Shown piece after piece: positions 6,432 through 7,654 of a stretch of 7,654 bases of DNA; within the stretch, counting starts at the first letter, position 1; each line of letters starts with the position of its first letter. The stretch comes from Spirochaetales bacterium (GTDB lineage Bacteria; Spirochaetota; Spirochaetia; JABEVK01): positions 1 to 7,654 of the forward strand of contig JABEVL010000031.1 of the NCBI GenBank assembly GCA_013043995.1, given 5' to 3'. The notes beneath the pieces were generated by a model. That model was not told where the DNA came from. It searched no databases and worked only from the letters and a program-made list of their open reading frames with translations. The position numbers and the translations under genes are program-made.

Positions 6432-6769
6432 TGATTCGTCCCGTTGACCTTCAAGCCATCTACATGAATCTCGACAAGGTGGGAAAGGAGCTTTCCCTGA
6501 CGAGGACTCACGTGACCAACCAGCAGTCTCTCGAAGCGGCTAAGTTGCTCAAACTCCACGATCAAGAACAGAACGCGGTCAACACCGCTCAGGAGAGCGA
6601 AGAGGCGGGGGCTGAAGGAAACAAGGTCAAAACAGACTCAGAAAGCGGTGAGCAGGCAGGAAAGCACCGCCAGCCTCAAGCAAAACAAGAACCTGAGCAA
6701 GAGGTAAAACCCAAAGACGCCGCTTGGACGGACCCTAAACTGGGTCATCACGTGGATATCTCGGGTTAA
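6431..6769 (+). CDS. Small polar protein of the flagellar operon, function unknown
   Basis: A 112-residue, highly hydrophilic protein with no membrane segment or signal peptide. The first 50 residues (MIRPVDLQAIYMNLDKVGKE and on) look helical. Residues 50-98 are low-complexity, rich in Glu, Gln, Lys and Ala, and probably disordered. The end regains a motif, DPKLGHHVDISG. Small proteins ending in a G-x-x-(I/V)-D-(I/V) motif occur beside DUF342 genes in flagellar operons of several phyla, as I recall, but I cannot name a family. The start is fixed by the TGATG overlap with fapA and by GAGGAGA (6419-6425) five bases upstream. This indicates coupled translation and hence probably a related function. 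It lies in the same frame as the following gene, separated by TAA and one codon. Confidence 0.85.
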   Translation: MIRPVDLQAIYMNLDKVGKELSLTRTHVTNQQSLEAAKLLKLHDQEQNAVNTAQESEEAGAEGNKVKTDSESGEQAGKHRQPQAKQEPEQEVKPKDAAWTDPKLGHHVDISG

Positions 6770-6772
6770 GCT

Positions 6773-7339
6773 GTGAGTTTTGCCGTCCTTCTAGGTTTAA
6801 ACCTGATCGTTTGGACTGTTTTCTACCTTGTTTTTAGGGCTCAGCTGCGTAAAAGCATGGGTTCTGCAGAACTTCTGAAAGAAATTCGGATCGAAATTGA
6901 CCAGCTGGTAAAGGAACTCAATCTCACAGCAGAGCGCAATATCGGCGTGCTTGAGGAAAGGCTAGGAAGACTGGATGTGCTTTTAAAAAAGGCCGACCAG
7001 CGGCTGACACTTTTGGCAAAGGAAGATGATAAACGTTCAACACCGCTGATCTACACACGCCCCAAAACTGTGGTTCCTGAAAAGCCCGAATTTGAAAAAG
7101 AGACCGGACCCTTGGGGGTTGCTTTGGTGACTCAAAAGGGATCGGCCCGAGAGGAACTTCATGTCGTTCCCCCTGCTGGGAGCCAAGAAACCCCTGCCGA
7201 ACCTTCAGAGCAAACCCTGCGCCAGCGCGTGTTGAACCTCCGTGCGCAAGGATTTTCGGCCGAAGAAATTGCTCAACAAACCCAAGCTGCCCTGGCCGAA
7301 GTGGAACTTATTCTGTCGCTTTACCCGCTCCGAGCTTAA
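6773..7339 (+). CDS. Membrane-anchored coiled-coil protein with C-terminal HTH-like segment
   Basis: A 188-residue protein. An N-terminal hydrophobic helix (about 3-21, FAVLLGLNLIVWTVFYLVF, then RAQLRK) acts as an uncleaved anchor with the rest probably cytoplasmic. Residues about 33-85 form a charged coiled coil. A proline-rich linker covers 86-146. The last 40 residues contain LRQRVLNLRAQGFSAEEIAQQTQAA followed by EVELILSL, resembling a small helix-turn-helix. This architecture (one TM helix, coiled coil, terminal GxSxxEIAxxxxxxxxEVELIL) matches uncharacterised DUF2802/DUF6115-like proteins often found near flagellar genes. I cannot say which of these families applies. The start is GTG, three bases after the preceding stop, with only a weak GGG upstream, so it depends on re-initiation by ribosomes finishing the upstream gene. 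The next ATG in frame (codon 29) would remove the anchor. It is the last gene of the operon in this window. Confidence 0.85.
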   Translation: MSFAVLLGLNLIVWTVFYLVFRAQLRKSMGSAELLKEIRIEIDQLVKELNLTAERNIGVLEERLGRLDVLLKKADQRLTLLAKEDDKRSTPLIYTRPKTVVPEKPEFEKETGPLGVALVTQKGSAREELHVVPPAGSQETPAEPSEQTLRQRVLNLRAQGFSAEEIAQQTQAALAEVELILSLYPLRA

Positions 7340-7654
7340 GGACTTTCGACTAAAACGATGAGGCTTCGGCTGGGCACGCTGAGGCTGCTTTCGGCCAGGG
7401 GGGCTTCTGACTCTTCCCAAAACCCGGGGTCGGCCGACGTGTCGATAACCTTGCGCCAGTTGAAACCCAAGGGGGGCGAGGGGACCTCAAAGGGTACAGA
7501 CTCCCAGTAAAAGTTGAACAAAAAACAAATATTGTTGTCATCACGTACCGCCCCTGTTTCATGGCGGCTCCCTGCAAAAAGAACGGTTAAACACCGGGCG
7601 TGCGGGCCCCAGTCCGGCCATTCACCGTGGGTGCCGCTCCAGACCACGTCTGCC
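7336..7654 (-). CDS. glgX: GlgX-type glycogen debranching enzyme, C-terminal end (5' part beyond window)
   Basis: The minus-strand frame is open to the right edge and stops at TAA 7338-7336, giving 105 residues. It matches the C-terminal all-beta domain of isoamylase/GlgX-like alpha-amylase-family enzymes: PDWGPHARCLTVLFAG (family pattern PDWxxxSxSLAFxLxG), then DDNNICFLFN, FYWESVPFEVP (family NAYWEPLxFELP), WRKVIDTSAD and the terminal PSRSLIVLVES. GlgX hydrolyses alpha-1,6 branches of (phosphorylase-trimmed) glycogen. The catalytic TIM barrel and its residues lie outside the window, so activity cannot be judged. A pullulanase/TreX-type relative is possible, as they share this domain. The gene converges on the flagellar operon with no functional link apparent; its stop codon shares bases with the stop of the gene at 6773-7339. 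Confidence 0.85.
   Translation of the reverse strand, partial: ADVVWSGTHGEWPDWGPHARCLTVLFAGSRHETGAVRDDNNICFLFNFYWESVPFEVPSPPLGFNWRKVIDTSADPGFWEESEAPLAESSLSVPSRSLIVLVESP

Noticed and set aside
1..7654. Search for insertion sequences, CRISPR arrays, tRNA/rRNA genes or phage genes
   Set aside because: No direct repeat arrays, transposase motifs or RNA gene signatures were seen by reading. The window is a compact core operon plus the end of glgX.

Overview
The window is a chromosomal flagellar operon segment, almost entirely protein-coding, with roughly half G+C by eye (not counted). The content and order are flhA (3' part), flhF, flhG, a two-helix membrane protein, fliA-type sigma factor, a Jag_N/DUF342 flagellar assembly protein (FapA), a small polar protein, and a membrane-anchored coiled-coil protein. 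I take it to be a spirochaete: the N-terminus of FlhF (start of the form M-x-x-YFTE, then GGFLGFFxKDGVEVSGY) and the flhA-flhF-flhG-x-fliA-DUF342 order are what I recall from Treponema/Spirochaeta-type genomes. The genus cannot be fixed from this window.

Layout. 1-840 is the cytoplasmic C-terminal domain of FlhA, entering from the left edge. 879-2078 flhF and 2078-2968 flhG overlap by one base. A 68-base gap follows, with a weak hairpin and a strong Shine-Dalgarno. 3037-3660 is an uncharacterised membrane protein. 3670-4458 is fliA, whose ribosome-binding site overlaps the preceding stop. A 29-base gap with a small perfect hairpin and a very strong Shine-Dalgarno leads to a TTG-started fapA-like gene (4488-6431). 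That gene overlaps the next small gene (6431-6769) by one base, and three bases later comes the last operon gene (6773-7339). The minus-strand gene at 7336-7654 is the C-terminal end of a GlgX-type glycogen debranching enzyme. It meets the operon tail-to-tail with stop codons sharing the palindrome TTAA.

Working together: FlhA is the export-gate component that receives substrate/chaperone complexes. FlhF (SRP-type GTPase) and FlhG (MinD-type ATPase carrying the DQAxxLR FlhF-activating motif) set the position and number of flagella. FliA would drive late flagellar genes. The FapA-like protein and the two small proteins are probable accessory or regulatory factors. The tight spacing and overlaps argue for one transcript with translational coupling.

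No mobile element, CRISPR array, rRNA/tRNA or obviously new system was seen. The points most worth a second look are the uncharacterised membrane protein between flhG and fliA, the altered G3 motif of FlhF, an A8 tract in fliA whose -1 frame runs open into fapA, the hairpin/TTG initiation region of fapA, and the stop-sharing convergent junction with glgX.
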